Shown here: positions 1 to 9,552 of the stretch, piece after piece
How positions within the stretch are numbered: position 1 is the stretch's first letter
Layout: every line of letters starts with the position of its first letter
DNA from: Qipengyuania oceanensis
Lineage (GTDB): Bacteria; Pseudomonadota; Alphaproteobacteria; Sphingomonadales; Sphingomonadaceae
Length of the DNA stretch: 64,000 bases
Assembly: GCF_009827535.1 (NCBI RefSeq)
Contig: NZ_WTYN01000002.1
Coordinates: forward strand, 168,206 to 232,205
Reading direction: 5' to 3'
Made by a program: the position numbers and the translations under genes
The notes under the pieces: generated by a model
Database searches by the model: none
What the model was told of the DNA's origin: nothing
What the model saw: the letters and a program-made list of their open reading frames with translations, nothing else

Positions 1-2
1 GG

Positions 3-425
3 CTGGTAGGCTTTGGCGCCTTGGCCCTCGTCACGCTCTACGCCGCAGCCATGGCGGGCTGGTGGATCGACCCGCTGGCCGGCGTTGCGGTCGCGGGCCT
101 CGGGATCCCGCTGGTGGCGGCGCGGCAGTGGCTCGACTGGCGGCAATATCGCCATGCCCTCGATAGCGGGCAACTCTATTATCGCAGCGGGGTGTTCAGC
201 CGGAAGCTGATGATCGCACCGCGCCAGCGGATCCAGTCGGTCGAGATCAGGCAGGGTCCGCTCGGTCGGCTTGCCGACTACGTCGAGCTTCATTTCGGGC
301 TGCCGGGCGGGCACTTGCGCTTTGCCGGCGTGCGCCGGGCCGATGCCGAACATATCCGGGCAGAGGTGATGCGCGACATTGCCGCGACCGATTATTCGCG
401 GCTCCAGGCCGACTTGGAGGCGTAG
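3..425 (+). CDS. PH-domain (bPH2/YdbT-like) membrane protein, C-terminal part
   Basis: The reading frame is open from the window edge, so the true start lies upstream and only about 140 C-terminal residues are visible. It shows a hydrophobic stretch (WWIDPLAGVAVAGLGIPLVA), then a soluble domain with the pattern 'LYYRSGVFSRKLMIAPRQRI QSVEIRQGPLGR' that is typical of bacterial PH-like domains of the DUF304/bPH2 family (YdbS/YdbT). Proteins of that family are membrane-anchored and of poorly defined function, and often occur as adjacent pairs. No enzymatic residues are expected. The family call rests on this short pattern; the N-terminal half is unseen. Confidence 0.7.
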   Translation: MVGFGALALVTLYAAAMAGWWIDPLAGVAVAGLGIPLVAARQWLDWRQYRHALDSGQLYYRSGVFSRKLMIAPRQRIQSVEIRQGPLGRLADYVELHFGLPGGHLRFAGVRRADAEHIRAEVMRDIAATDYSRLQADLEA

Positions 426-596
426 CGCGAAAGCAACGCCTGCCGGAAATCCGGTAAGCCGATTGCGCTGGAAATTGACCCATCGGGCAAATGCCGCGAG
501 AGATCGCGCGTGCCGAGGAAGACGGGTCGCGCTTTTCGGGAGCGGTTAGCAGCGCGCAGCATCCGCGAACGGCGAAACGACAGGGACCATTCGACC

Positions 597-2936
597 ATGA
601 CACGCATTTCCAAACTGCTCGCCGGTGCGGCGGGCTTTGCCATCGCTGGCGGCATCGGTGCCGCTCCCGCCGTCGCCCAGGACAGCAGCGGCATCGAGGA
701 AGACGGCACGCTCGGCACGATCATCGTGACGGCGCAGCGCCGCGAGGAAAACATCCAGGACGTGCCGATCTCGGTCACCGCCATCGGCGAGGACCAGCTG
801 GTCGCTCTGAACAGCGGCGGCGCGGACATTCGCGCGCTGTCTGGCAAGGTGCCCAGCCTGCTGGTCGAAAGCTCGTTCGGGCGGACGTTCCCGCGCTTCT
901 ACATCCGCGGGCTCGGCAACACCGATTTCGACTTCAACGCCTCGCAGCCGGTAAGCCTGGTCTATGACGACGTCGTGCTGGAAAACCCGATCCTCAAGGG
1001 CTTCCCGGTATTCGACATGCAACAGGTCGAAGTACTGCGCGGGCCGCAGGGCACGCTGTTCGGCCGCAACACGCCTGCCGGCATCGTCAAGTTCGATTCG
1101 GTCAAGCCGCAGGACGTCTCCGAAGGCTATGGCCGCATTTCCTATGGCCGGTTCAACAACATCAATGCCGAAGCGGCGGTGAACGTGCCGATGGGCGATC
1201 GCTTCGCCGTGCGCGTGTCGGGGCTTTACCAGCGTCAGGACGACTGGGTCGACAACGTGCTGCCTTCGGGCACCGAGGAAGACGCGCTCGGCGGGTACGA
1301 GGATCTCGCGTTCCGGCTGCAGGCACAAGGCCAGCTGACCGACGATCTGGAAGTGCTGGTCGCCGGCCAGTTCCGCTCGCTCGACGGTACGGCCCGCATC
1401 TTCCGCGCCAACAACTTCACCCGCGGGCAGGAAGGTCTGAACGAGAACTTCGATCGCGACCGGGTTTCGGTCGACGGCAAGAACGACCAGAGCCTCGATA
1501 CCTCGAACCTGTCGGCAAAGGTGACGTGGGATCTGGGACCCGTGTCGCTGATCTCTGTGACCAGCTACTGGCACGGCACCTCGACCTCGGTCGGCGATGT
1601 CGACGGCGGCTTCGGCGCGAATTTCCTGCCTCCAGCACTTTACGGGCCGGGCGACATCCCCTTCACCGCAGAAACGCGCGACAGCGTACCGGGGCTCGAC
1701 CAGTTCACCCAGGAAGTCCGCATCGCCAGCAACGGCGACGGGCCGCTGAGCTACCAGGCCGGCTTCTTCTACTTCGACGAAGACCTCGAAATCCTGTCGG
1801 AAAACTATTCGACGCTGGGCGATCCGCTCAATGCACCGGGCGGCGTCAACATCGTCGTCGCGCAGGAGCAGAACAGCAAGTCGTACGGCGTGTTCGGTTC
1901 GGTCACCTTCGACATCACCGACCAGCTCAGCCTGACCGGCGGCGTGCGCTACAACGACGACAAGCGCGACTTCGTCGTCGTGCGTAGCCAGGACACGCAA
2001 TTCCCGACATTCCTGCAGAACCCGCTCGGCACGGTGACCCGCGAGGTCAGCGACGACACGGTCACCTGGGATGCAAGCGCAGTTTACGAGGTAAATCCCG
2101 ACCTCAACCTCTACGCCCGTGTGGCGCGTGGCTATCGCGCGCCGAGCATCCAGGGCCGCATCCTGTTCCCGCCGGCGACGGCGACGCCGCTCGAAGACGG
2201 GGTGACGATCGCCGATTCGGAAACGATCACGTCCTACGAAGGCGGGCTCAAGTCGACGCTGCTCGGCGGGCGCGCTCGCTTCAACCTCGCCGGTTTCCTC
2301 TACAATCTCAACGATGCGCAGCTGACTGCGGTCGGCGGGGACGTGAATGCGAACCGGTTGGTCAATGCCGACAACGTGCGCGGTTATGGCTTCGAGATGG
2401 ACGCGGAACTCGCCGCGACCGACAATCTGCTGCTGACGGCGGGTCTCAGCTACAACAACACCGAGATCCAGGACGAGGGCCTGACGACTGCCGCTTGCGG
2501 CGGGACGCGGGTCGACACCTTCCCGGACGTGTCGCTGTGCACCGTGCTCGATCCGATCGTGGTGCCGGCAGCGCCCTTCTCCGCGGCGGTCGTCAGCATC
2601 GACGGCAATTCGCTGCCGCAGGCGCCGAAGTGGATCGCCAACTGGACCGCGCGGTTCGGCGTGCCGATGGGGGCGGGTGAAATCTACGCCTTCACCGACT
2701 GGTCGTATCGTTCGAAGATCAATTTCTTCCTCTACGAATCGGTCGAATTCCAGGACGATCACCTGCTCGAAGGCGGGCTGCGGGTCGGCTACCAGACCGA
2801 CAGCTTCGACGTGGCGGCGTTCGTGCGCAACATCACCGACGACGAGAGCGCGGTCAGCGGCATCGACTTCAACAACCTCACTGCGATGGTCAACGAACCG
2901 CGCATCTGGGGCGTGGAGGTCGGCTACCGCTGGTAG
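597..2936 (+). CDS. TonB-dependent outer-membrane receptor
   Basis: A 779-residue outer-membrane receptor that would import a ligand (iron complex, vitamin or sugar oligomer; the substrate is not readable) using TonB/ExbBD energy. The ATG at 597 gives a signal peptide ending near AAPAVA-QD. The longer frame from 510 adds 29 arginine-rich residues ahead of it and is unlikely. A TonB-box-like segment (GTIIVTAQRREENIQDVPIS) leads into the plug domain, with 'VEVLRGPQGTLFGRNTPAG' in the plug, followed by a long beta-rich barrel ending in a terminal aromatic (GVEVGYRW). This N-terminal pattern is very common in sphingomonad receptors. It is monocistronic and converges on the MATE gene. Confidence 0.93.
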   Translation: MTRISKLLAGAAGFAIAGGIGAAPAVAQDSSGIEEDGTLGTIIVTAQRREENIQDVPISVTAIGEDQLVALNSGGADIRALSGKVPSLLVESSFGRTFPRFYIRGLGNTDFDFNASQPVSLVYDDVVLENPILKGFPVFDMQQVEVLRGPQGTLFGRNTPAGIVKFDSVKPQDVSEGYGRISYGRFNNINAEAAVNVPMGDRFAVRVSGLYQRQDDWVDNVLPSGTEEDALGGYEDLAFRLQAQGQLTDDLEVLVAGQFRSLDGTARIFRANNFTRGQEGLNENFDRDRVSVDGKNDQSLDTSNLSAKVTWDLGPVSLISVTSYWHGTSTSVGDVDGGFGANFLPPALYGPGDIPFTAETRDSVPGLDQFTQEVRIASNGDGPLSYQAGFFYFDEDLEILSENYSTLGDPLNAPGGVNIVVAQEQNSKSYGVFGSVTFDITDQLSLTGGVRYNDDKRDFVVVRSQDTQFPTFLQNPLGTVTREVSDDTVTWDASAVYEVNPDLNLYARVARGYRAPSIQGRILFPPATATPLEDGVTIADSETITSYEGGLKSTLLGGRARFNLAGFLYNLNDAQLTAVGGDVNANRLVNADNVRGYGFEMDAELAATDNLLLTAGLSYNNTEIQDEGLTTAACGGTRVDTFPDVSLCTVLDPIVVPAAPFSAAVVSIDGNSLPQAPKWIANWTARFGVPMGAGEIYAFTDWSYRSKINFFLYESVEFQDDHLLEGGLRVGYQTDSFDVAAFVRNITDDESAVSGIDFNNLTAMVNEPRIWGVEVGYRW

Positions 2937-2960
2937 GACGCCAGGTGCGGGGCGGGGGCG

Positions 2961-4322
2961 TCAATTGTGATGTCCCCCGTCCACGTTCGCATCGGGCAGG
3001 TCGCGCGCGACCAGTCGCGGTATCAGCGCAAGCTGCAACGCCGCACGTGCCGCGAGGAAGACGACGAAACTCAGCCACAGGCCGTCGCTGCCCATCGGCC
3101 ATGTCGCCCTGAGCATCGCGGCATAGACCAGCGCCGCTCCGGCCATCGAGAGCAGCATTGCGCGGGTCCAGCTCGCACCGACGAAAACCCCGTCGAGGAC
3201 GAAGCTCGCTACCCCGGCAAAGGGGATCAGGACCAGCCACAGCTTGAGGTCCTGCGCTGTGCGCGCGACTTCGGGCGTGGCGGCGAAACTTGCCAGTAGC
3301 GGGTCCGCGAACAGTTCGAAGCCGAGCGCGGCGATGGCTGCGCCCATAAGGCCGCGTTTCAGGATCGCGCCGGTATAGGCGAGGAAGCCGTCGCGGTCCT
3401 TTGCGCCATAACGTTCCCCGTGGATGACCTGCGCTGCGTTCTCGAACCCGTCGAGGAACAGCGCTGACAGCACGAACATCTGGTACATGATCCCGTTCGC
3501 CGCGAGCACCACCGCGCCGCGCTCGGCGGAAATGCGGGTGAGGGCGGCGAGCGCCAGCATCAGTACCACCGTACGCAGGAATAGGTCGCGATTGACGCTG
3601 AGGAAGGGCAGCAGCTTGTCGCGCGCCAGCACTCCGCCGCCGCGGATCGCATCGGCGATATGGCCTCGCGTCGGACCTCCCGCGACAAGCGCGATCAGCA
3701 CGGCGAGCTTGGCGTATTCCGCGACGAAGCTGGACCAACCGATGCCCGCGATGCCGCTGCCGACGCCGAGCACCAGCCAGAGGCCCAGCCCGACATTGAG
3801 CAGGTTGTAGGCCACTTCGACGATCAGAACGGTCGTCATGCGGCGCTGCCCGACGAGATAGCCGACCAGTGCGAGATTGAACATGACGCCCGGCGCGGTC
3901 CAGTAGCGGATACCGGCGTACATGCTTGCCGCCTCGAGCACGTCGGCTTGCGCTCCCAGCGCATCGAGCAGCAGGGGCAGCAATAAGGGCCGCAGCGCAA
4001 GCAGGCCGAAACCGATGATCGCGGCGATCGTCAGGCCGCGCAACAGGGTTGCGACCTGCTCCGCCGCACCGTCGCGCGCGCCGGCCTGTGCGACCAGACC
4101 GGTGGTGCCGGTCTTGAGGAAGTTCATCACCGTGAACAGGATTGCGAAGATGCGCGCGCCGACATCGACCGCGCCCTGGGTCGGCGCATCGTCGAGTTGT
4201 CCGACGATCCACATGTCGCCTACGCCGATCAGTGCGGTCGCGACATTCGTCACCATGGCGGGCAGGGCGATCGCCCATATCAGCCTGGGATCGATGGATG
4301 TTTCGCGGACGCGGTAGAACAT
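2961..4322 (-). CDS. MATE-family multidrug/metabolite exporter (DinF-like)
   Basis: A 453-residue polytopic inner-membrane protein with about 12 hydrophobic segments. The N-terminal segment [20 protein letters not shown] carries the Asn-Val-x-x-x-Leu-Ile-Gly-x-x-Asp pattern of MATE transporters, which exchange Na+ or H+ for drugs or metabolites. The second half repeats the fold (around '[18 protein letters not shown]'). Length fits the DinF/NorM class (440-460). The cognate substrate cannot be inferred. It is convergent with the TonB receptor (25 bp gap) and lies next to two tRNA genes on the same strand. A 462-residue frame on the same strand (2890-4278) is arginine-rich and a shadow. Confidence 0.9.
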   Translation of the reverse strand: MFYRVRETSIDPRLIWAIALPAMVTNVATALIGVGDMWIVGQLDDAPTQGAVDVGARIFAILFTVMNFLKTGTTGLVAQAGARDGAAEQVATLLRGLTIAAIIGFGLLALRPLLLPLLLDALGAQADVLEAASMYAGIRYWTAPGVMFNLALVGYLVGQRRMTTVLIVEVAYNLLNVGLGLWLVLGVGSGIAGIGWSSFVAEYAKLAVLIALVAGGPTRGHIADAIRGGGVLARDKLLPFLSVNRDLFLRTVVLMLALAALTRISAERGAVVLAANGIMYQMFVLSALFLDGFENAAQVIHGERYGAKDRDGFLAYTGAILKRGLMGAAIAALGFELFADPLLASFAATPEVARTAQDLKLWLVLIPFAGVASFVLDGVFVGASWTRAMLLSMAGAALVYAAMLRATWPMGSDGLWLSFVVFLAARAALQLALIPRLVARDLPDANVDGGHHN

Positions 4323-4349
4323 TTCCCGTTCAGTCTCCGCTGCGAAGGT

Positions 4350-4426
<77 letters not shown>

Positions 4427-4455
4427 ACCGATCCTCGCCGCCTGCAGCCGTCCGG

Positions 4456-4532
4456 TGGTGGGCCCGGCAGGACTCGAACCCGCGACCTAGCCGTTATGAG
4501 CGGCCAGCTCTAACCAACTGAGCTACAGGCCC
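4456..4532 (-). tRNA. tRNA with CAU anticodon, probably tRNA-Ile2
   Basis: A complete cloverleaf on the minus strand: acceptor GGGCCTG/CGGGCCC, anticodon loop CTCATAA, T-arm GCGGG-TTCGAGT-CCTGC, and encoded CCA at 4456-4458. A CAU anticodon inside the loop context CTCATAA with a G-rich acceptor resembles the Ile2 species, whose C34 is converted to lysidine by TilS. The tRNA at 54798 has the elongator-Met context (AATCATAATC) instead. The identity is inferred from that comparison; automatic annotation might call this one Met. Confidence 0.85.
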
Positions 4533-4611
4533 GTACCCGATCCGGATGACGGTGTGTCGGCGGGGCATCCGCTAGCGGCAAGCGCGGCCATAGGCAAGCG
4601 GACTTGCTGTG

Positions 4612-6354
4612 TTATCTGCCTGCCGCGAAGCGTCGTTCGGATGGCTCTTCGGCCTCGGCAGCGGGATTGCCGGATGCGATCGGCAGCGTCAGCACGAGGT
4701 GATCCTTGATCCGGGCAAGGTTGCCGCCGGCCGAGCGCGCTTCCGCGCGGGCGAGGCGAAGGGTGAAGCCCGCTCCGAAAATGCCCGAACTCACCGCGTT
4801 TCCGGTCGCGTGAAATTCGGTAGAGAAGATGTCGCCGACGCCCGTCAGGCTCGCCGGCAATTCGCAGGCGAGAACGACCTCATCGCGGTCGCAGACGAGT
4901 TCGATCCCGAGCCGCTCGCCTCCGCGCACCAGACCCGCGAGCGTCGCCATCATCCGCCAGACCAGCTGTTCGCTGTCGGCTTCAGCAATCGCCACGGGGC
5001 AGGGCAGGTCGGACAGGCGCGCCTCGAACCCGGCGACCCGGGCCTTGAGCACCCCCTGCAGTTGGTCGAGCAAGCGCCGGACGACCTCGCCCAAAGCACA
5101 TTCGCCGGTATCGAGAGCAATCTGGCCGGCCTCGAGCCGGGCCAGCCGGTCGAGCTCGTCGAAGCCCGCCAGCATGCGCGCGCTGTCACCGGCGATGGCC
5201 GCGGCGAGCGCGCGGTATTCATGCGGCGTCATGCCGAACAGCTGTTGCTGGATGACTTCGGCAAAGCCCTGGATCGCGTTTACCGGCGTGCGCAATTCGT
5301 GGAGCAGCTGACGAATCCGGTCGGCCTCGCGCTGGTGATGCGACGTCGTCTCGGGAAGGGCGCTGGCGGCAGGGCGGCGCAGCTTGCCCGCGTAGCCGGT
5401 GAAGCGACCGGACGGGCGCGAGAACCGAGGCACGGCGTCGAGCACCCATTCGCCCGCGACCGCTTCGGCACCGGGCAAGTCGACCATGCTGCTGCGGATC
5501 GGCTGGCGATTGCCGAAGGCGGCGTCGATCGCCGGATCGAGCCCGGTCAGGTCGAGCCCGACGACCATCGGCGCGACGCGTGGCTCTGCCCACTCGACGC
5601 GGCCGGTTCCGTCCGTCGAAAAGGCGAAATTAAGCAATGGCGCGCGCGGGGCAGCGCGTTTCTCTTCGCCGAGCGGTAGCCGCGGATCGCCATCGACCGC
5701 AGGAGCCGAACGCGATCGCTGGAATGCCTCGATCCGCGCAACGAGGGCGCCGATCTCGCCGACGTTGGGCAGGGCAGATGGGGCGGGTTCGTCGCTTTCG
5801 CCATCGTCTTCGACCGTCAGTTCGAAGGCGTCGTCCTCATCTTCATCGCTTGCAGCATCCGGCACTTCGTCCTGGTGGGGCAGTTCGATGATGTCCGGTG
5901 CAGATTGGATCTCCGGCATTGGCAGCCCGCGATCGCTGACGCCCAGCCGGTCGAGCACGCGCTCCGCCTGTGGCGGCAGGTCCTTGCGCAAACGCAAGAA
6001 GCCGCGCGCGCGGATCGGCAATGTCGGTATCAAGGCCGCCCAGTCCGATTCGTCGAGGTCGGCGCGAGCCAGCGCGGCAGCGGCGACATCGGGCTCGTCC
6101 TCGGCGAGGTGTGCGGCAAGCTCCGGATTGCGAAAGCGCCATCCGCGCTCGGCGATCATTGCTGCCCGTTCGCGGCTCGGGATCATCTCGCCCAGCGCGC
6201 CGAGCCGTAGCCAGGCAGCGGCGCGCAAGCTCTCGTCGCGTCCCTCCCGATGCGCACCCAGCAAATCGAGCAATTGCCGGAACTGCGTGCGCGCAGCCGC
6301 TTCGCCCGCGGCGCGGTGGCGCAGCACTGTGGCAAGGCGGTCGTCGAAATGCAT
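4612..6354 (-). CDS. Soluble histidine-kinase-like protein with degenerate ATPase domain
   Basis: A 580-residue protein without obvious membrane segments. The first 250 residues are Arg/Ala/Glu-rich with repeated short helices, followed by an acidic linker (DEDEDDAFELTVEDDGESDE). A clear HisKA H-box, HELRTPVNAIQGFAEVI, lies about two thirds in, so the protein can probably dimerise and may be phosphorylated. The following ATP-binding part is unusual. The N-box position reads 'VWRMMATLAGLVRGGERLG' without its asparagines, and there is no DxGxG motif. Only a G2-like segment (GIFGAGFTLRLARAEARSAGG) is preserved. It may act as a phospho-acceptor, phosphatase or scaffold. No response regulator is adjacent. 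The ATG at 6354 is the furthest plausible start. Confidence 0.75.
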   Translation of the reverse strand: MHFDDRLATVLRHRAAGEAAARTQFRQLLDLLGAHREGRDESLRAAAWLRLGALGEMIPSRERAAMIAERGWRFRNPELAAHLAEDEPDVAAAALARADLDESDWAALIPTLPIRARGFLRLRKDLPPQAERVLDRLGVSDRGLPMPEIQSAPDIIELPHQDEVPDAASDEDEDDAFELTVEDDGESDEPAPSALPNVGEIGALVARIEAFQRSRSAPAVDGDPRLPLGEEKRAAPRAPLLNFAFSTDGTGRVEWAEPRVAPMVVGLDLTGLDPAIDAAFGNRQPIRSSMVDLPGAEAVAGEWVLDAVPRFSRPSGRFTGYAGKLRRPAASALPETTSHHQREADRIRQLLHELRTPVNAIQGFAEVIQQQLFGMTPHEYRALAAAIAGDSARMLAGFDELDRLARLEAGQIALDTGECALGEVVRRLLDQLQGVLKARVAGFEARLSDLPCPVAIAEADSEQLVWRMMATLAGLVRGGERLGIELVCDRDEVVLACELPASLTGVGDIFSTEFHATGNAVSSGIFGAGFTLRLARAEARSAGGNLARIKDHLVLTLPIASGNPAAEAEEPSERRFAAGR

Positions 6355-6597
6355 CGGGTCTCCGGCGTGGCGAAACTGCTCGTGCGAAAGACATACTTCC
6401 GCACCGACGCAGTATCACCTCCACATGGGGTTGCACGGCCGAGTTATCCACGCGTTGCAAAGCGGGACAATTGCGGTCGGCAATAATTTTGTTTTAGATA
6501 ATTGCGCGCACAATCGCGTTTCGTTGCTCTTTCCAGCATCAGAAGGCGCACGGCGCGCAACGCCTTGCCAGCCGCAGGGCCGTGAATGGGGGCGAGA

Positions 6598-7062
6598 ATG
6601 GCCAGTCTGGATAGTATCGATCGTCGGCTGCTTGCAGAATTGCAGGCCGAAGGGCGCGTAACCAATGTCGAACTGGCGCAACGTGTCGGGCTGACCGCGC
6701 CGCCTTGCCTGCGCCGGGTCCGCGCGCTCGAGGAAGAGGGCGTGATCCAAGGTTACCACGCCGAACTCGACGCCTCGAAACTGGGATTCGCGATCACCGT
6801 GTTCGCGATGGTCAGTCTGAAGAGCCAGGCGGAAAGCGCGCTGCGCGAGTTCGAGGATCACATGAAGCAACTGCCCGAGGTCCGGGAATGCCACATGCTA
6901 AACGGCGAAATCGACTTCATCCTCAAGATCGTCAGCCGTGACTTGCAGAGCTTCCAGGAGTTTCTCACCAGCAAGCTGACGCCGGCGCCCAATGTCGACA
7001 GCGTCAAGACTTCGCTCACGATCCGCACGGCTAAGCACGAACCCGGCGTTCCGCTGGAATAA
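6598..7062 (+). CDS. Lrp/AsnC-family transcriptional regulator
   Basis: A 154-residue regulator: N-terminal winged helix-turn-helix (LDSIDRRLLAELQAEGRVTN VELAQRVGLTAPPCLRRV), then the RAM/AsnC ligand-binding domain (about residues 65-145, with GEIDFILKIVSRDLQSFQEF). Such proteins form octamers and respond to amino acids. The ATG at 6598 is preferred over the one at 6586 because a strong purine-rich site (GGGGGCGAG) sits just before it and the HTH starts right after. It is monocistronic, with a 240-bp AT-richer upstream region that probably carries its promoter and autoregulatory sites. The ligand and regulon are unknown. Confidence 0.92.
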   Translation: MASLDSIDRRLLAELQAEGRVTNVELAQRVGLTAPPCLRRVRALEEEGVIQGYHAELDASKLGFAITVFAMVSLKSQAESALREFEDHMKQLPEVRECHMLNGEIDFILKIVSRDLQSFQEFLTSKLTPAPNVDSVKTSLTIRTAKHEPGVPLE

Positions 7063-7098
7063 GGCCCGACCGCGCAATTCGCGCTGGGTCAGCCTCGC

Positions 7099-8448
7099 TC
7101 AGTCTTCGCGTTCTTCGAGCCAGTCCTCGAGCCACTTGATCGAATAGTCGCCGCTCAGCACATCGTCCTGCTGGAGCAGTTCCCGGTGCAGCGGGATGTT
7201 CGTCTTCACGCCTTCGACGACCATTTCCTCGAGGGCGCGGCGCAGCCGCATGATGCAGCGTTCGCGCGTGCGCCCATAGACGATCAGCTTGGCGACCATG
7301 CTGTCGTAGTAGGGCGGGATGCGATACCCGGCGTAGAGCCCGCTATCGACCCGCACATGCATGCCACCAGCCGGGTGGTAGGAGGTGACGAGGCCGGGCG
7401 AAGGAGCGAAGGTGAACGGGTCTTCCGCATTGATGCGGCATTCGATCGCGTGGCCCTTGAACTCGATATCCTTCTGCTCGCACGACAGCGATTTGCCATC
7501 TGCGATGCGGATCTGTTCGCGCACCAGGTCCACGCCGGTAATCGCCTCGGTCACGGGGTGCTCGACCTGCAGGCGGGTATTCATCTCGATGAAATAGAAC
7601 TCGCCATCTTCCCACAGGAACTCGATCGTGCCGGCGCCGCGATACTGCATGTCGCGCATCGCCTGCGCGCAGACCTCGCCCATACGCGTGCGATCCTCGT
7701 CCGAGATCACGGGCGAGGGCGCTTCCTCGAGCACCTTCTGGTGCCGGCGCTGGAGCGAACAGTCGCGCTCGCCGAGATGGATCGCTCCGCCGCGGCCGTC
7801 GCCGAACACCTGGAATTCGATGTGGCGCGGATTGCCGAGATACTTCTCGATGTAGACAGTGGCGTCGCCGAAGGCTGCCTTCGCCTCGCTCCCTGCCTGT
7901 TTCATCAGGGTTTCGAGCTGGTCTTCGGCCTCGCACACCTTCATGCCGCGACCGCCGCCGCCCGAAGCGGCCTTGATGATGACCGGGTAGCCGATCTCGG
8001 CAGCGATCTGGCGCGCTTCGTCGTAGTCGGACACCGCGCCCGCCGAGCCGGGGACCAGCGGCAGGCCGAGTTCGCCGGCGGTCTTCTTGGCCTGGACCTT
8101 GTCGCCCATTGTCCGGATATGCTCCGGCTTGGGTCCGATCCAGGCGATGTCGTGCGCCTCGACGATTTCGGCAAACCGGGCGTTCTCCGACAGGAAGCCG
8201 TAACCGGGATGGATCGCATCGGCATGGGCGACTTCCGCCGCCGAAATGATCGCCGCGATGTTGAGGTAGCTGTCGGTCGCGCTGGGCGGTCCGATGCAGA
8301 CCGCGTGGTCGGCCAGCCGGACGTGCATCGCGTCGGCATCTGCGGTCGAATGGACGGCAACGGTCTCGATGCCCATTTCGTGCGCGGCGCGATGGATGCG
8401 AAGCGCGATTTCGCCGCGATTGGCGATCAATATCCGGCTGATGCCCAT
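7099..8448 (-). CDS. accC: Acetyl-CoA carboxylase, biotin carboxylase subunit
   Basis: A 449-residue ATP-grasp enzyme that carboxylates biotin on AccB with bicarbonate and ATP, the first half-reaction of malonyl-CoA formation. It starts with the family signature ISRILIANRGEIALRIHRAA. The glycine-rich ATP loop (IKAASGGGGRGMKV) and the catalytic region FIEMNTRLQVEHPVTEAITG are intact. Length matches the family (about 447-455). It is the last gene of the aroQ-accB-accC operon, 7 bp after accB. Confidence 0.97.
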   Translation of the reverse strand: MGISRILIANRGEIALRIHRAAHEMGIETVAVHSTADADAMHVRLADHAVCIGPPSATDSYLNIAAIISAAEVAHADAIHPGYGFLSENARFAEIVEAHDIAWIGPKPEHIRTMGDKVQAKKTAGELGLPLVPGSAGAVSDYDEARQIAAEIGYPVIIKAASGGGGRGMKVCEAEDQLETLMKQAGSEAKAAFGDATVYIEKYLGNPRHIEFQVFGDGRGGAIHLGERDCSLQRRHQKVLEEAPSPVISDEDRTRMGEVCAQAMRDMQYRGAGTIEFLWEDGEFYFIEMNTRLQVEHPVTEAITGVDLVREQIRIADGKSLSCEQKDIEFKGHAIECRINAEDPFTFAPSPGLVTSYHPAGGMHVRVDSGLYAGYRIPPYYDSMVAKLIVYGRTRERCIMRLRRALEEMVVEGVKTNIPLHRELLQQDDVLSGDYSIKWLEDWLEERED

Positions 8449-8455
8449 CGTTCGA

Positions 8456-8944
8456 TTACCCGATGACGACCAGCGGCTGGTCGAATTCCACCGGTTGCGC
8501 GTTTTCCACGAGGATCGCCGTGACCTTCCCGTCCTTCGCAGCGTGGATCGGGTTCATGACCTTCATCGCCTCGATGATGAGGACGGTATCGCCCTTCTTG
8601 ACCGTGTCGCCGACCGAAACGAAGTCGGCCGCGCCGGGTTCGGGGGCGAGATAAACCGTGCCGACCATCGGCGATTTCTGGGCATCGGCATGGCTTGCCG
8701 CGGCATCCGCACTCGCATTGTCGGCCACCGGAGCTGCAGCCGCCGCCGCAGGGGCCGCCATGATCGGAGCAGGCGCTGCCATAGCGACCCCGCCACCGCG
8801 CGACACGCGGATCTTGCGATCGCCGTCTTCAACCTCGATTTCGGTGAGACCGGATTCCGCCAGCATGTCAGCCAGCTCGCGAACCAGGTTCGTATCGACA
8901 TTCATGCCGGACGTACGCGACGCCTGGCTCTTGCTATCGGCCAT
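8456..8944 (-). CDS. accB: Acetyl-CoA carboxylase, biotin carboxyl carrier protein
   Basis: A 162-residue carrier that holds the biotin swung between AccC and the AccAD transcarboxylase. The C-terminal lipoyl-like domain has the biotinylation motif EAMKVMN with the acceptor lysine at residue 128, 34 residues from the end. The middle is a flexible Ala/Pro linker ([20 protein letters not shown]), usual for this family. A GGAG site lies 5 bp before the ATG at 8944. It sits between aroQ and accC. Confidence 0.97.
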   Translation of the reverse strand: MADSKSQASRTSGMNVDTNLVRELADMLAESGLTEIEVEDGDRKIRVSRGGGVAMAAPAPIMAAPAAAAAAPVADNASADAAASHADAQKSPMVGTVYLAPEPGAADFVSVGDTVKKGDTVLIIEAMKVMNPIHAAKDGKVTAILVENAQPVEFDQPLVVIG

Positions 8945-9014
8945 AATGGCTCCATCGCTGATTTCGTGCGGGGCTGCCTATTCACGCGAATTGTGGCTGG
9001 CAAGGGGCGAAGGG

Positions 9015-9473
9015 TCACAATTCACCGTTCGCGACTGCATCCAGTGCGATGAGATAGCTGTCCGCGCCGTGTCCTTGGACGGTCATTGCGGCCGCCATGC
9101 CTACGTACGACAAGTGGCGGAATTCCTCCCGCGTGGACGGATCGGACAGGTGCACCTCGACCACCGGCACCGTGATGGCCTTGATCGCATCGAGCAGCGC
9201 GATCGAGGTGTGCGTATAGGCTGCAGCGTTGAGCAGGACGGCCTTCGCGCCCAGCGCCTGTGCTTCGTGCAGCCAGTCGACCAGCTCGCCTTCGTGGTTT
9301 GTCTGGCGGAACTCGGTTCGCAGGCCGTGGCCGGCAGCATTGTCCTCGACCATCGCGGCGATATCGTCGAGCGTCCGATGGCCGTAGATCTCCGGCTCGC
9401 GCATGCCGAGCAAGTTCAGATTGGGCCCGTTTAGAACATAGACGAGGTCGGCGGCGGTGTCGGATGCGCTCAT
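9015..9473 (-). CDS. aroQ: 3-dehydroquinate dehydratase, type II
   Basis: A 152-residue enzyme that dehydrates 3-dehydroquinate to 3-dehydroshikimate in the shikimate pathway; the type II enzyme is a dodecamer. The signature VLNGPNLNLLGMREPEIYG is complete, including the catalytic tyrosine (residue 30). The substrate-loop segment VHLSDPSTREEFRHLSYVG is also present. It heads the aroQ-accB-accC operon, a common arrangement in proteobacteria; the 70-bp gap to accB could carry an additional promoter. Confidence 0.96.
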   Translation of the reverse strand: MSASDTAADLVYVLNGPNLNLLGMREPEIYGHRTLDDIAAMVEDNAAGHGLRTEFRQTNHEGELVDWLHEAQALGAKAVLLNAAAYTHTSIALLDAIKAITVPVVEVHLSDPSTREEFRHLSYVGMAAAMTVQGHGADSYLIALDAVANGEL

Positions 9474-9552
9474 GCGTGCAGCCTCTAGCTTGCTGCGGAT
9501 TTGCGATCCAGCCCGTCTTGCAGCGCCAGTTTCGCGCGCCTAACCAGCGGAC

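Noticed and set aside
546..2762. 738-codon open frame antisense to the TonB receptor
   Set aside because: The receptor on the plus strand has a signal peptide, TonB box and plug motifs; the antisense frame is Arg/Asp/Val-rich without motifs, as expected from high-GC codon bias.
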